DNA of 64,000 nt from G965216905 sp965216905 (GTDB taxonomy: Bacteria > Actinomycetota > Acidimicrobiia > Spongiisociales > ZC4RG35). Positions 25,229 to 33,740 of the stretch are shown here, piece after piece (the first letter of the stretch is position 1; every line of letters begins with the position of its first letter). The notes under the pieces were generated by a model, which saw nothing but the letters and a program-made list of their open reading frames with translations, was not told where the DNA came from and searched no databases. Position numbers and translations under genes: made by a program. The stretch spans positions 3,224,001 to 3,288,000 of the forward strand of contig OZ244213.1 in the NCBI GenBank assembly GCA_965216905.1, given 5' to 3'.

Positions 25229-26026
25229 TCAGCCGGCAGACCATGGAGTGGTCGGACGGGCGATCTCCTCGCCATCGACCACCAGATCGACGTGCTCGTT
25301 GTAGAAGCAGATCAGATCACGGATCCGTGGATTCTCCGGGACGGGATCTGGATACGCCCACGCCACGTCACGGTGCAGCTCGCCGTTCACTTCCACTGAC
25401 CAGTGGGTGGCCGTCCCCTTGTACGGGCATTGGGTCACGGTGCCGCTCGGCACCAGCATCTCCGTGCGCACATCCTCGGCCGGGAGATAGAACCGCGTCG
25501 GAAGCATGGTCTCGAACAGCAGCACCGGTCGGTGACTCTCGGCCACGTCGACACCTTCGATCGACACCCGCACGTGCCGGGAACTCGGCACCACATCCAC
25601 TCGCTTGTGTGGATCGCGGGCGTGAGCGAAGAGGACTTCTTCCTCCTCCAGCCATTCGAGGTGATCCTCCCACGTGAACGACACCATGTCGGCGATGCCG
25701 GCCAATCGTCCCTCTGGGCGAGGGTGCGTCCAGGCGCCACCTTCCACCCGCTGCCCGGCAGCCTGCACCGACCAAGACATCGAACCGTCGTCGGATTGGA
25801 CGGGATCGACCAGCGCGCTCGCCTCGACGTCGCCCATCGGGATGTAGTAGGTGGGCAACATAGGAGGAGGCCCGTATTGGATGAGGAGCTGCGCCCGCTT
25901 GCTGTCGGCGATCACCGTCGCACCCAGCCTCACCCTCACCCGGCGCGGTGTTGGCTCTACCGCCGGCCACCACGGGTCGACACCCGTCGCAGCCTTCACC
26001 CACTGCGCGATCTCGAACTCGTTCAC
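25229..26026 (-). CDS. Tandem DUF427 protein
   Basis: Two DUF427 units are visible: RRVRVRLGATVIADSKRAQLL with YYIPMGDV (first half) and RHVRVSIEGVDVAESHRPVLLFE with RFYLPAEDV, then CPYKGTATHWSV and WAYPDPVPE (second half). CPYKG and the W-YP-P stretch are the diagnostic motifs. The fold is a beta-sandwich of unknown biochemical role. GTG at 26026 is the likeliest start; an in-frame ATG at 26161 adds Arg-rich residues unlike protein. Confidence 0.8.
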   Translation of the reverse strand: MNEFEIAQWVKAATGVDPWWPAVEPTPRRVRVRLGATVIADSKRAQLLIQYGPPPMLPTYYIPMGDVEASALVDPVQSDDGSMSWSVQAAGQRVEGGAWTHPRPEGRLAGIADMVSFTWEDHLEWLEEEEVLFAHARDPHKRVDVVPSSRHVRVSIEGVDVAESHRPVLLFETMLPTRFYLPAEDVRTEMLVPSGTVTQCPYKGTATHWSVEVNGELHRDVAWAYPDPVPENPRIRDLICFYNEHVDLVVDGEEIARPTTPWSAG

Positions 26027-26254
26027 GGGTGCTTCCACCTCGATTCGGGACCTGCGCCCTCGACCCGACGATTGGACCGCACCATCCGAACGGCATGGCT
26101 CTCGCAACCGAAGACGTACCACTCCGCGAACGGCAACGCTGACGAAAGCGCTTTCACCCACCTACGTCCCTCCGAGCTCGTGGCGATCCGGCCCCTTCGA
26201 ACAGAACGCTGTCGAGAGCGAGTCGCCACCGGACGCACCATCCCTCGCAACGGC

Positions 26255-26672
26255 ACTTCAGCTCTGCTTCGCATCTCGGCTCCCATATCGTCAGGCACGC
26301 TTGACGATATAATACGGCGCACTTGACTATCTTGTCAACGTGTTTCCGTTCCGGCCCCCCAGATGAGTGAACCTCCCCCGATCACCGCTGCCGCAGCGGG
26401 GATGCTGAGTCGTGGAGGCTCGGTTCCGTTGCCGGCTCTCCTGGAAGTCCTCAAGAGATGGTTCGAGACTTCAGCTCGCTTCGCATCTCGGCTCCCATAT
26501 CGTCAGGCACGCTTGACATACGGCGCACTTGACTATCTTGTCACGTGTTTCCGTTCCGGCCCCCCAGATGAGTGAACCTCCCCCGATCACCGCTGCCGCA
26601 GCGGGGATGCTGAGTCGTGGAGGCTCGGTTCCGTTGCCGGCTCTCCTGGAAGCTCAAGAGATGGTTCGAGAC
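26255..26672. repeat. ~210-bp tandem duplication covering a MarR-gene promoter and 5' end
   Basis: Copy 1 (26255-26467) and copy 2 (26468-26672) are nearly identical. Copy 2 lacks 1 bp near 26477, a GATATA block that in copy 1 is part of a TATAAT box (26308-26313), an A near 26551 and TC near 26650. Each copy carries the promoter, the start MSEPPPITAAAAGML and the first ~35 codons of the regulator. Confidence 0.9.
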
Positions 26673-27072
26673 GCGCCACATGGAGCTCATGGCCAGGGCG
26701 GGCTTCGACGACGTGCGTCGCGCTCACAACGCCGTCTTCATCAACGTTCCCGCCGAAGGGATTCGGCTGACCGACCTGGCACTCGCGGCGGGCGTGTCGA
26801 AGCAGGCGATGGGCGAGCTCGTCGACGAGCTTGTCGAACGGCGCTACTTCGTCCGCGAACCCGATCCGACCGACGGCCGGGCCAAGCTGATCGTGTGGGC
26901 AGAGCGAGGGCTCCAATCCCACGAGGCGACCATGAAGGCGTTCTCCGCCATCGAGGAGGAGTTGGCCGACGTCGTCGGGACACAGGACCTCGAACACCTA
27001 CGTGCCACCCTCGCTGCTCTCGTCGACGGGCTGCACGGACCCACTACGCCCCACCACACAACGGGCACGTGA
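26568..27072 (+). pseudogene. MarR-family regulator, 5' end duplicated and frameshifted
   Basis: The C-terminal part reads as a winged helix: LTDLALAAGVSKQAMGELVDELVERRYFVREPDPTDGR is the MarR recognition helix and wing, then a dimerisation helix. The proper N-terminus is seen in upstream copy 1 (PALLEVLKRWFET). In the copy fused to the body, two bases are missing (GAAGCTCAAG instead of GAAGTCCTCAAG), so the MSEPPP start is out of frame. Translation from an internal start near 26617 or 26680 could give a shortened protein; otherwise the gene is dead. Confidence 0.7.
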
Positions 27073-27233
27073 AGCCATGACGGCGTGGCTCTCCGACATC
27101 GGAGGCCTGATCAGCTTTCTGAGAGAAACCAAAATCCCACAGACCTATACCTAGAGGGCGGGCGACAAGATCGGAGGCGTGACGCTCAAGGGCAGAGCGA
27201 TCGGACTCGCACAGGGCGGATTCAGCCCTGGGA

Positions 27234-27665
27234 GTGCGTGTAGGCCGGTGGCAAGCGGCGTACGAGCGCCTTGAGGCATTCGTCGAGGAGCATGGACACG
27301 CTCAGGTACCCGCCGGGTATCGGACGGGGGATGGGTTCACCTTGGGTGCGTGGGTCGGCTATCAGAGACGACGACATCGGGCGGGGCGCCTCGACCGTGG
27401 TCTCGCTCGCCGGCTCCAGAAGCTGACTGGCAGTGGCAGCCGGCCATCGGGCGGCCAGACTGGCAGTGGCAGCCGGCCATCGGGCGGCCACCTCGAAACT
27501 AGGTGTGCTCTCTTAACCGCCGTTGTCATGAGCGGTGTTCCGTCGGAGTCTGTACGAACTGGACAGGCAACCACCTTCAGTGGCGGCAGAGGATCGACCA
27601 CCGAGCGCGGAAGTGCCGTTCTGCTCGGGCTGGCGAGTGGGGCGTTATCGCTCGGGATCTGCTGA
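27234..27665 (+). pseudogene. Remnant of a helicase-associated-domain protein
   Basis: Residues 5-70 (GRWQAAYERLEAFVEEHGHAQ, VPAGY, LGAWVGYQRRRHRAGRLD) match a single helicase-associated (HA) domain, normally repeated many times at the C-terminus of large SF2 helicases in Acidimicrobiia and other actinobacteria. No helicase core lies upstream. After the domain the frame runs into a 33-bp tandem repeat and then low-complexity sequence. It is probably a 3' fragment left after deletion. Confidence 0.65.
27425..27490. repeat. Perfect 33-bp tandem repeat (two copies)
   Basis: 27425-27457 and 27458-27490 are identical. The unit is a multiple of three and encodes an 11-residue Thr/Gly/Ser/Arg/Pro repeat in the frame of the HA-domain remnant. 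Each unit contains the palindrome-like GGCCATCGGGCGGCC. The cause is probably replication slippage. Confidence 0.9.
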
Positions 27666-27743
27666 TCGGTGCTACTGCCAGACCGGGGTTCTGCACTCCC
27701 GTCCTCGGTACAGGGGCGGTCGAACTCGCTTCACGTGGCCGCT

Positions 27744-28187
27744 TCAGTCGATTGGTGTGGTGTCGTGTCGGTGCATGATGTCGGCAATCACGGCTGGATC
27801 GACCGGCTCCCCTGGTGGGAAGGCACCCGCCAGTTCTCTGAAGTAGTCGTCGAGTGTGCGTGGGGAGTCGATCTGCAGGACCTCCGCGGCCGGTCCGTCA
27901 GCTGTGCTGAAAGCGTGCGGTGTCCCTGCCGGCACGAAGAGGCACGACCCAGGCCCGTACCGACTTGTGTGATCCTCGACTGTCAGCGTGACCGACCCTT
28001 CGAGGACATACCAGCAGTGCTCAACCTGCTCGTGGACGTGTGGAGGAGGGCCGGGCCAGTCAGCCTGTAAGTGCATTTCCACTACACCGAGGCGTCCTCC
28101 GGTGGCGTCGCCGGGCACTTTCACAACGGTGATGGTTGGGCCCGCGATCAGGCGTTCGCCTTCGCCGGGTTGGCTGACACCTGTCAT
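27744..28187 (-). CDS. Cupin-domain protein
   Basis: 147 residues with one cupin barrel: motif 1 is PPPHVHEQVEHCWYVLEG (metal ligands H, H and E/H) and motif 2 is GPGSCLFVPAGTPHAF (final His ligand). Small single-cupin proteins bind a divalent metal and act as dioxygenases, isomerases or sensors. Its start overlaps the stop of the SRPBCC gene by 4 bp, so both form an operon under the TetR-type operator at 28695. Confidence 0.85.
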   Translation of the reverse strand: MTGVSQPGEGERLIAGPTITVVKVPGDATGGRLGVVEMHLQADWPGPPPHVHEQVEHCWYVLEGSVTLTVEDHTSRYGPGSCLFVPAGTPHAFSTADGPAAEVLQIDSPRTLDDYFRELAGAFPPGEPVDPAVIADIMHRHDTTPID

Positions 28188-28702
28188 GACGAGAATCCCT
28201 CTTGGTCGATTCGAGATGACATTTGATCAAGGTGGATGCGGTCTTCGGTGAGGAGATCGCGGAGGCGCTCCATGTTGGCGCGGACCTGCCGGTAGATCAC
28301 CAACCGCGAAACGATAGGGAACAGCAATTTGAACCAGAGCCGTTTGGGGCCCATGTCGAATCTGAACGTGACTGACGTACCGCACTCAGTCGGCTCGAAC
28401 ACGTAGGTGCGTTCCAGCGCCCACAGCCCGGGGTCATCGCGCATGGCGAGCCGCTTCGTCGGTTCCACGACCGTGACCTCGAACTCGCTGACCTGCTCTC
28501 CGCCAAGAGACCGGATTTCCCTACCCCGCAGACCACTTCGGATCCGACCATCATCGAGCTGCTCCAACCGCTGCAAACCCGCATCCCACCGAATGTGGTT
28601 GGCGAAATAGTCCTCCGCAACAAAGGACCAGGTCTCCTCGACGGACCGGGGAACCTCAAAGGTGACAGTGAGCACATTGCCCTCCTCATCTAGATTTGAC
28701 AT
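28184..28702 (-). CDS. SRPBCC (START-like) ligand-binding protein
   Basis: 172 residues with the helix-grip pattern of polyketide cyclase/SRPBCC proteins: LTVTFEVPRSVEETWSFVAE at the N-terminus, IRWDAGLQRLEQLDDG, TSVTFRFDMGPKRLW, and a long C-terminal helix. It probably binds a hydrophobic small molecule. It is co-transcribed with the cupin gene and divergent from a TetR regulator whose palindrome covers this start codon. Confidence 0.8.
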   Translation of the reverse strand: MSNLDEEGNVLTVTFEVPRSVEETWSFVAEDYFANHIRWDAGLQRLEQLDDGRIRSGLRGREIRSLGGEQVSEFEVTVVEPTKRLAMRDDPGLWALERTYVFEPTECGTSVTFRFDMGPKRLWFKLLFPIVSRLVIYRQVRANMERLRDLLTEDRIHLDQMSSRIDQEGFSS

Positions 28703-28711
28703 ACTGTCAAA
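28695..28711. promoter_or_regulatory. TetR-type operator between the SRPBCC and tetR-like genes
   Basis: TTTGACA and TGTCAAA form a perfect inverted repeat with a 3-bp centre. It covers the SRPBCC start codon and lies 27 bp upstream of the TetR-like start. A second half site (TTTGTCA) occurs just before that start. It probably represses both directions. Confidence 0.75.
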
Positions 28712-28737
28712 CGGGACGATACGAGTAGTTTGTCACC

Positions 28738-29328
28738 ATGTCAAAAACCGATGAGACCCGGCAGCGAATCCTCGAGTCCGCACGACAACTCCTGGAAAGC
28801 TCCGCCGCTCCGGTCTCGATGCAGCAGATCGCTACCGCCGCCGGAGTCACCCGTCAGTTGCTCTACTTTCATTTCGGAGGTCGTGCCGATCTGCTTCTCC
28901 AGCTCTCCCGGGCCGTAGACGCAGAGGCCCGCGCACCTGACCTGCAACAAAGGATCGACGAAGCCCCGGATGCGATCACGGCCCTCAGGGAGATGGTCGC
29001 GGTGCAGGGCAAGATCAAACCCCGGATCCATGGCATCGCCTTCGCGATCGACCGACTCCGAACCACGGATGCCTCCGCTGCGGCTGCCTGGAACGAGCGA
29101 GAAGATGCTCGTCTGAAGCGTGTCACCGATGTGATCGAACGCCTTGCGAATGAACAGCGTCTTGCGGACGACTGGTCAGTCGAGGCCGCTGCTCGCATGG
29201 CCTGGTCCGTCACATCACAACGGGCATGGACCGAACTGGTGATCGAGGCCGGATGGACAACCAGTGAATGGGTGCGACACACAACGACCCTCCTACTGCG
29301 GAGCCTCTCCAACAGCGGTAGTGCATAA
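28738..29328 (+). CDS. TetR-family transcriptional regulator
   Basis: The N-terminal DNA-binding domain is clear: RQRILESARQLLESS, then VSMQQIATAAGVTRQLLYFHFGGRADLL (residues about 8-55), ending in the usual Y-x-H-F. The C-terminal ligand domain is all helical. At 196 residues it is of normal size. Its position opposite the SRPBCC-cupin operon and the intervening palindrome indicate control of that operon. Confidence 0.92.
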   Translation: MSKTDETRQRILESARQLLESSAAPVSMQQIATAAGVTRQLLYFHFGGRADLLLQLSRAVDAEARAPDLQQRIDEAPDAITALREMVAVQGKIKPRIHGIAFAIDRLRTTDASAAAAWNEREDARLKRVTDVIERLANEQRLADDWSVEAAARMAWSVTSQRAWTELVIEAGWTTSEWVRHTTTLLLRSLSNSGSA

Positions 29329-29576
29329 CGCGCGGCCACTGAGCCCAAGTCGCCGGAACCACCCGCCCGAGAACCGGCAATCCCGGACGCATCACGAATA
29401 CGGGACTGACCACTCGTAGTGATTCAGACCGTTGCTTCTAGACGGTGGAATCGCGTCGTAGACCTTGAGCGACAGCGTCCTCGGCGCCGAGTTTGGCCGA
29501 CACCAACGCGTAGGACCCCCAGCGCGTTGACGTTGCCCGAGGGAGTCCCACTGACGCGGATCCGGACCTCTGACGG

Positions 29577-30979
29577 GAGCGTCCCTTGGAGTGGTGTAAG
29601 TAGGGCGGGGGTCCGTGACGCGGTTGGGCCATCGTGCTTCCCTCAGCGAGTTCGTATGCCGCGGACTCGAAAGGGTGATGCACGATGGCCGAGCGCCATG
29701 ATGCACGATTGGCCGAGCTGGTTGCAGAGCTTGGCGGGGATGATGTGCGGTTTCTGTTCCGGGATCTGGTTCAGAAGGCGTTGCAGGAGTTGATCGACGC
29801 CGAGTTGTCTGAGGCGATCGGCGCCAAACCACACGAACGAACCGATACTCGTACGAACCAGCGTAATGGTGGACGTAGTCGGGTGTTGTCGACCCCGGCG
29901 GGTGATGTCGAGCTGCGGATCCCGAAGGTGCGGGAGGGGGCGTTCTTCCCGTCGCTGCTCGAACCCCGCCGGCGGGTGGATCGGGCGTTGTGGGCGGTGA
30001 TCATGTGTGCCTACGTCACCGGCACCTCGACCCGCAAGGTCGACGACCTCGTCAAGGCGTTGGGTGTCGATTCGGGGATCTCGAAGTCGACCGTGTCTCG
30101 GATCTGTGCACAGCTCGACGAGGAGGTGTCGGCGTTCCGGGACCGGAACCTGGATCACATCGAATTCCCGTACGTGTTTGTCGACGCCACGTATCTGCAC
30201 GGCCGCAAAGACCATCGGGTCGTCTCGAGGGCGGTGGTCGTCGCCACCGGTGTCGCCGCCGACGGCAACCGCGAAGTCCTCGACCTCGACGTTGGCGACA
30301 CCGAAGACGAAGTGTTCTGGACCCAGTTCTTGCGCCGGCTCCGCAAACGAGGACTGTCCGGAGTGGTGCTGGTCATCTCCGACGCCCACACCGGCCTGAA
30401 AGCAGCCATCCGCACGACCATGTCCGGATCCTCCTGGCAGCGGTGCAGGGTGCATTTCATGCGCAACCTCCTCGCTCGGGTACCGAAAGGACACGCAGAG
30501 ATGGTCGCGGCCACGGTGCGCACCATCTTCGCCCAGCCCGACCCTGCCTCGACCCGCACCCAGCTACGGCTCGTCGCCGACATGCTCTGTGAGCGGCACC
30601 CCGCCGTCTCCGACCTGTTACTCGACGCAGAAGCGGACGTGACCGCCTACGCCGGATTCCCCTACCCGCACTGGAAGAAGATCTGGTCGACCAACCCCCT
30701 CGAACGGCTCATACGAGAGATCAAACGACGAGCCGACGTCGTCGGGATCTTCCCCGACGACGCCTCCATCCTCCGCCTCGTCGGAGCCGTCCTCGCCGAA
30801 CAACACGACGAATGGCAAGTCACCGACCGCCGCTACCTCGGAGAGGAATCAATGGCGCTCATCTGGACCACACGCCAAGATGACAACCACAAGGAGGTGA
30901 ACCAGCTACCCGCCGCCGGATAGGCGACGGAACACACGCTGAGGGTTCACCTACTTACACCACACCGCGGGACGCCATC
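29577..30979 (+). mobile_element. IS256-family insertion sequence
   Basis: Terminal inverted repeats at 29579-29604 and 30950-30975 match at 23 of 26 positions, with the shared core GTGGTGTAAGTAGG. They enclose one transposase gene. A 10-bp direct repeat, CCTCTGACGG, lies just outside at 29567-29576 and 30980-30989 and may be (part of) the target duplication. The element sits between the TetR gene and the att copy at 31068. Confidence 0.88.
29685..30923 (+). CDS. IS256-family (Mutator-type) transposase
   Basis: 412 residues with the family pattern: an N-terminal FLFRDLVQKALQELIDAELSEAIGA, a TRTNQRNGGRSR segment, YVFVDATYLHGRKDHRVV holding the first catalytic Asp, VLVISDAHTGLKAAI with the second, and WQRCRVHFMRNLL (the C-x2-H motif). 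WKKIWSTNPLERLIREIKRR near the C-terminus contains the conserved NPLER stretch and the catalytic Glu. The reading frame is complete, so the element may still move. Confidence 0.95.
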   Translation: MAERHDARLAELVAELGGDDVRFLFRDLVQKALQELIDAELSEAIGAKPHERTDTRTNQRNGGRSRVLSTPAGDVELRIPKVREGAFFPSLLEPRRRVDRALWAVIMCAYVTGTSTRKVDDLVKALGVDSGISKSTVSRICAQLDEEVSAFRDRNLDHIEFPYVFVDATYLHGRKDHRVVSRAVVVATGVAADGNREVLDLDVGDTEDEVFWTQFLRRLRKRGLSGVVLVISDAHTGLKAAIRTTMSGSSWQRCRVHFMRNLLARVPKGHAEMVAATVRTIFAQPDPASTRTQLRLVADMLCERHPAVSDLLLDAEADVTAYAGFPYPHWKKIWSTNPLERLIREIKRRADVVGIFPDDASILRLVGAVLAEQHDEWQVTDRRYLGEESMALIWTTRQDDNHKEVNQLPAAG

Positions 30980-31050
30980 CCTCTGACGGACACCAGACGG
31001 ACACCTGACACGAACGGAAGCCCAGGGGAAGATGCGGAAACGGCAGAACC

Positions 31051-31066
31051 CCCTGTGTTTACAGGG
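31051..31066. terminator. Hairpin beside the left att copy
   Basis: CCCTGT and ACAGGG around GTTT. It occupies the same place relative to the att segment as the tRNA-Val terminator at 48573-48595, so it probably was the terminator of a previous tRNA-proximal end. Confidence 0.55.
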
Positions 31067-31067
31067 T

Positions 31068-31113
31068 GAGTGGGCGCTACTGGGATCGAACCAGTGACCT
31101 CTGCCGTGTGAAG
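31068..31113. repeat. Left attachment-site copy (tRNA-Val 3' half)
   Basis: 46 bp identical to 48600-48645, running from just beyond the discriminator base into the anticodon loop. It lacks the tRNA 5' half, so it is not a functional tRNA. Confidence 0.92.
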
Positions 31114-31228
31114 ATACGGCAGGGCAGTTCGCTGACCTGGGAGTTCGGCGGGAAACGCTGTCTGAGCAGGGGTTTCGTGCTTCGGTCGACTTCGCCGTTT
31201 CGCACACGAGCGCTCGACGCTTTCTGAG

Positions 31229-33484
31229 GTGTTTCAAGTTGCGGTCACCCGAGACGCCGGTGGAACAGAGAGGGTCCTCAGGGACGTCCTCACCGTTGCT
31301 CCGGACAGCCTCCCAGAGGCGTATCGGATTTGGTTCTCTCTTCCGTGGTCGATCCACTACACGCTGAACCTCGATGATCTTGACCTTGCCGTCGACCGCC
31401 GATTTGACCTTCGACGTCGCATGAGGCCCATCTCCGGTCTCAGCTGGGACCTCCCTCCCACGCCCGATCTCCTGTCCGTTCACTTGAACGGCTTGCTGGA
31501 TGATCTGCCTGACGTGGTCTTCTCCGATCAGCAATACGGGAAGCGGGCGGCGAGCTCCGACCCTTGGTACGCACACCTTGTGAGCGAGCTTGCGAGCCAC
31601 TCAATCGTTTTCGTCGGTACAACGCTCGACGAGCCGCCTCTGTGGTCCCATATCGAGCTCCGCGGCCGCAAGGCCGGGCATCGGGAGCTCCGGCCCCGTT
31701 CATATCTGGTGACCCCATCGCTGAGTCGTACCAGAGCAACCATCTTGGAGGCATACAACGTCGTATGGATCGAAATGACCCAGGACACGTTTGCTGAGGA
31801 GGTGCTCAAGGACTTCATCGGTGAAGTTGACGCTGGCTTCTCGCTTGTGTCGAAGGTCCGCGGCACCACCGGCAGTCGGCTGATCGAACGCGTCGCCGAT
31901 CTCCGGGGGAAGACTCACGAGGACCTGCGGAGCTTCCTACTAGGAAGAGAGCCTGCATGGCCAGATGTGGAGTCCGGTTTTGCGGTCGAACGTGAGTACG
32001 ACGTCTCGCTCCGGGACAATGCTGAGTCTCAGGCGAACGGTGTTGTGCTCATCACCGGAACTGCTGGCTCTGGGAAGTCAGCGTCTCTCCTCAGGATCGC
32101 TCTAGCCTTTGAATCCGAGGGCAAGGACGTAGGTGTTCTGAACCTCGATACAGAGCTTGGGATCTCACGCATCCGAGAATCGATTCGAGACGCTTCCCTC
32201 GACGTGCTGGTAATCGATGATGCTGATGAATTCGGCACCTCAACGGGCCCTCTTCTTAGCGATCTCTGTGCTGACAACCCCGAGATGTTGATAGTCGCCG
32301 CAATGCGAAGCACGAGGCTTGAGCAGCTTTCGGTCCTCGGCCATCTGGCCGGAGAGACCAATTCGGAGTACCCCGTTCCCAACCTTGAGGATTCGGACAT
32401 CGATCTCCTGATTGATGCTCTTGATCGGGCAAACCGGCTCGGCGTTCTCAAAGGATTGTCGTTGGATCAGCAGCGCGGGATGTTTCGGCGCCATGCCAAC
32501 CGCCAGCTGCTGGTCGCAATGATCGAGGCCACGTCTGACGAGCGCTTCGATGAAAAAGTCAGAGCCGAGTGCACTGAGCTGCCGTCTGACCTCGCCGAGG
32601 TCTACGCAACCATCGCGCTCGCAACGAGCTTCCGCCAGCACCTCACGTCGAGTGAGGTGCTGCTGGCGATAGGTGACTCCTCGAACGAGGCCCTCAACCG
32701 CATTCAGCGTTTGATCAACGCGAAGCTTGTGATCAGGACCGAAGGCGACCAGCTCAGGGTACGACACCGTGTGGTGGCCGATCGCGTGCTCGACCACTAC
32801 CGGATCGATGGATCACTCGGTGAGGTGATCCGCGGCTTGATGTTCGCTATGGCCACAAGTGTTGGGCCTTCCGTGTCGCGTCACTCAAGGCCTTGGCGGA
32901 TACTCATCCGACTCTTGAGTCACGAATTGATGATTCGGTTTTCTGCTGGGAATCTCGAGGTTCCGCGCGCTGCTTACGACGACGTCGAGAACCTACTTGC
33001 AGATGAGCCCCACTACTGGCTCCAGCGGGGCCGCTTCGAGACTGAGGCTGGGGATCCAGTACGGGCGCAGAACTTTTGCGATCAGGCGCGAGGGCTCGCC
33101 CCCGATGATCCGCTTGTGAAGACAGGATGGTCCGCCATCACGCTCCGCCGGGCCGCCGAGAACCCAGGCGCTCCTGGTGCCGTCGACCGGGTCGCTGAGG
33201 CGTTGGACGAACTGGAGTCTGCCATTGCGGATCGAGGGAAGCGAGACGTCCACCCCTATCACGTGATGGGTAGCCAAGGGTTGAGCTGGGCACGAAGGGC
33301 GCCGATGGGGCGTGAGACCAAGGTGAAGTTCTATGAGTATCTTCGATCGTGTGTCAACGAGGGCCGAACCTTCCACCCCAGCTCCCGGGAGCTGGCCCAG
33401 CTATCCGAGGACATCGAGCGTGACTATCTGATGCTGGCGGTGCCTCGAGATCCCAGCACGAGCGAGGAAGATGCACCTAGCTGA
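31229..33484 (+). CDS. SIR2-like domain fused to P-loop ATPase, probably 5'-truncated
   Basis: Residues 40-135 carry the second half of a SIR2-like domain: HYTLNLDDL (T-N-x-D), SVHLNG (the LHG-type catalytic His) and HSIVFVGTTLDEPPLWSHI. A STAND-like ATPase follows, with Walker A ITGTAGSGKSAS (about 275-286) and Walker B LDVLVIDDADEF, and a helical TPR-like C-terminus. The first ~80 residues with the NAD-binding GAG-x-S motif are missing, because the gene begins about 25 bp after the conserved element end. Intact relatives (SIR2-STAND, Avs5-like) deplete NAD when they sense phage. A GTG start at 31229 is assumed. The function of the truncated form is uncertain. Confidence 0.65.
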   Translation: MFQVAVTRDAGGTERVLRDVLTVAPDSLPEAYRIWFSLPWSIHYTLNLDDLDLAVDRRFDLRRRMRPISGLSWDLPPTPDLLSVHLNGLLDDLPDVVFSDQQYGKRAASSDPWYAHLVSELASHSIVFVGTTLDEPPLWSHIELRGRKAGHRELRPRSYLVTPSLSRTRATILEAYNVVWIEMTQDTFAEEVLKDFIGEVDAGFSLVSKVRGTTGSRLIERVADLRGKTHEDLRSFLLGREPAWPDVESGFAVEREYDVSLRDNAESQANGVVLITGTAGSGKSASLLRIALAFESEGKDVGVLNLDTELGISRIRESIRDASLDVLVIDDADEFGTSTGPLLSDLCADNPEMLIVAAMRSTRLEQLSVLGHLAGETNSEYPVPNLEDSDIDLLIDALDRANRLGVLKGLSLDQQRGMFRRHANRQLLVAMIEATSDERFDEKVRAECTELPSDLAEVYATIALATSFRQHLTSSEVLLAIGDSSNEALNRIQRLINAKLVIRTEGDQLRVRHRVVADRVLDHYRIDGSLGEVIRGLMFAMATSVGPSVSRHSRPWRILIRLLSHELMIRFSAGNLEVPRAAYDDVENLLADEPHYWLQRGRFETEAGDPVRAQNFCDQARGLAPDDPLVKTGWSAITLRRAAENPGAPGAVDRVAEALDELESAIADRGKRDVHPYHVMGSQGLSWARRAPMGRETKVKFYEYLRSCVNEGRTFHPSSRELAQLSEDIERDYLMLAVPRDPSTSEEDAPS

Positions 33485-33489
33485 GGAGG

Positions 33490-33643
33490 CGCTGATCTGC
33501 TGCTGGGCATAGGGGTGCGACGGGCCACGACGAGACGGTGTAGCCCGTCGATGGGGCGTTCGTACGCATCGAGGAACTCGGCCAGCTCGAAGGTGTATCC
33601 GAGCTTCTTGGCATATCGGTCCGCTACGTGCTCGGCGCGTCTG
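33490..33643 (-). pseudogene. C-terminal fragment of a second M48-type peptidase
   Basis: RAEHVADRYAKKLGYTFELAEFLDAYE is closely similar to the C-terminus of the complete M48 peptidase at 39747-40523 (GEHAADRYAKTLGYSYELAEYLDVYE). A frameshift follows, after which HPYAQQQI corresponds to HPYAEQRI. Upstream of the fragment the peptidase core is absent. It marks an old duplication or recombination within the island. Confidence 0.75.
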
Positions 33644-33740
33644 TTGACCCAGACCGTCCGGCCCGCCTCTCCATGTGTCGACTCACTGCCTTTCTGACGA
33701 AGCTCAGGGCTGAGCACAGTGGCAGCGACCCCTCGCTACT

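Noticed and set aside
24903..25244. 113-codon minus-strand frame beside the BenE-type gene
   Set aside because: Overlaps the transporter N-terminus, no homology pattern, Arg-rich.
31166..31228. In-frame AGVS just upstream of the SIR2-like gene, resembling the SIR2 GAG-x-S motif
   Set aside because: It falls in the conserved element-end sequence also present at 23345-23440 without a SIR2 gene, lies directly after an in-frame TGA, and the spacing to T-N-x-D is too short.
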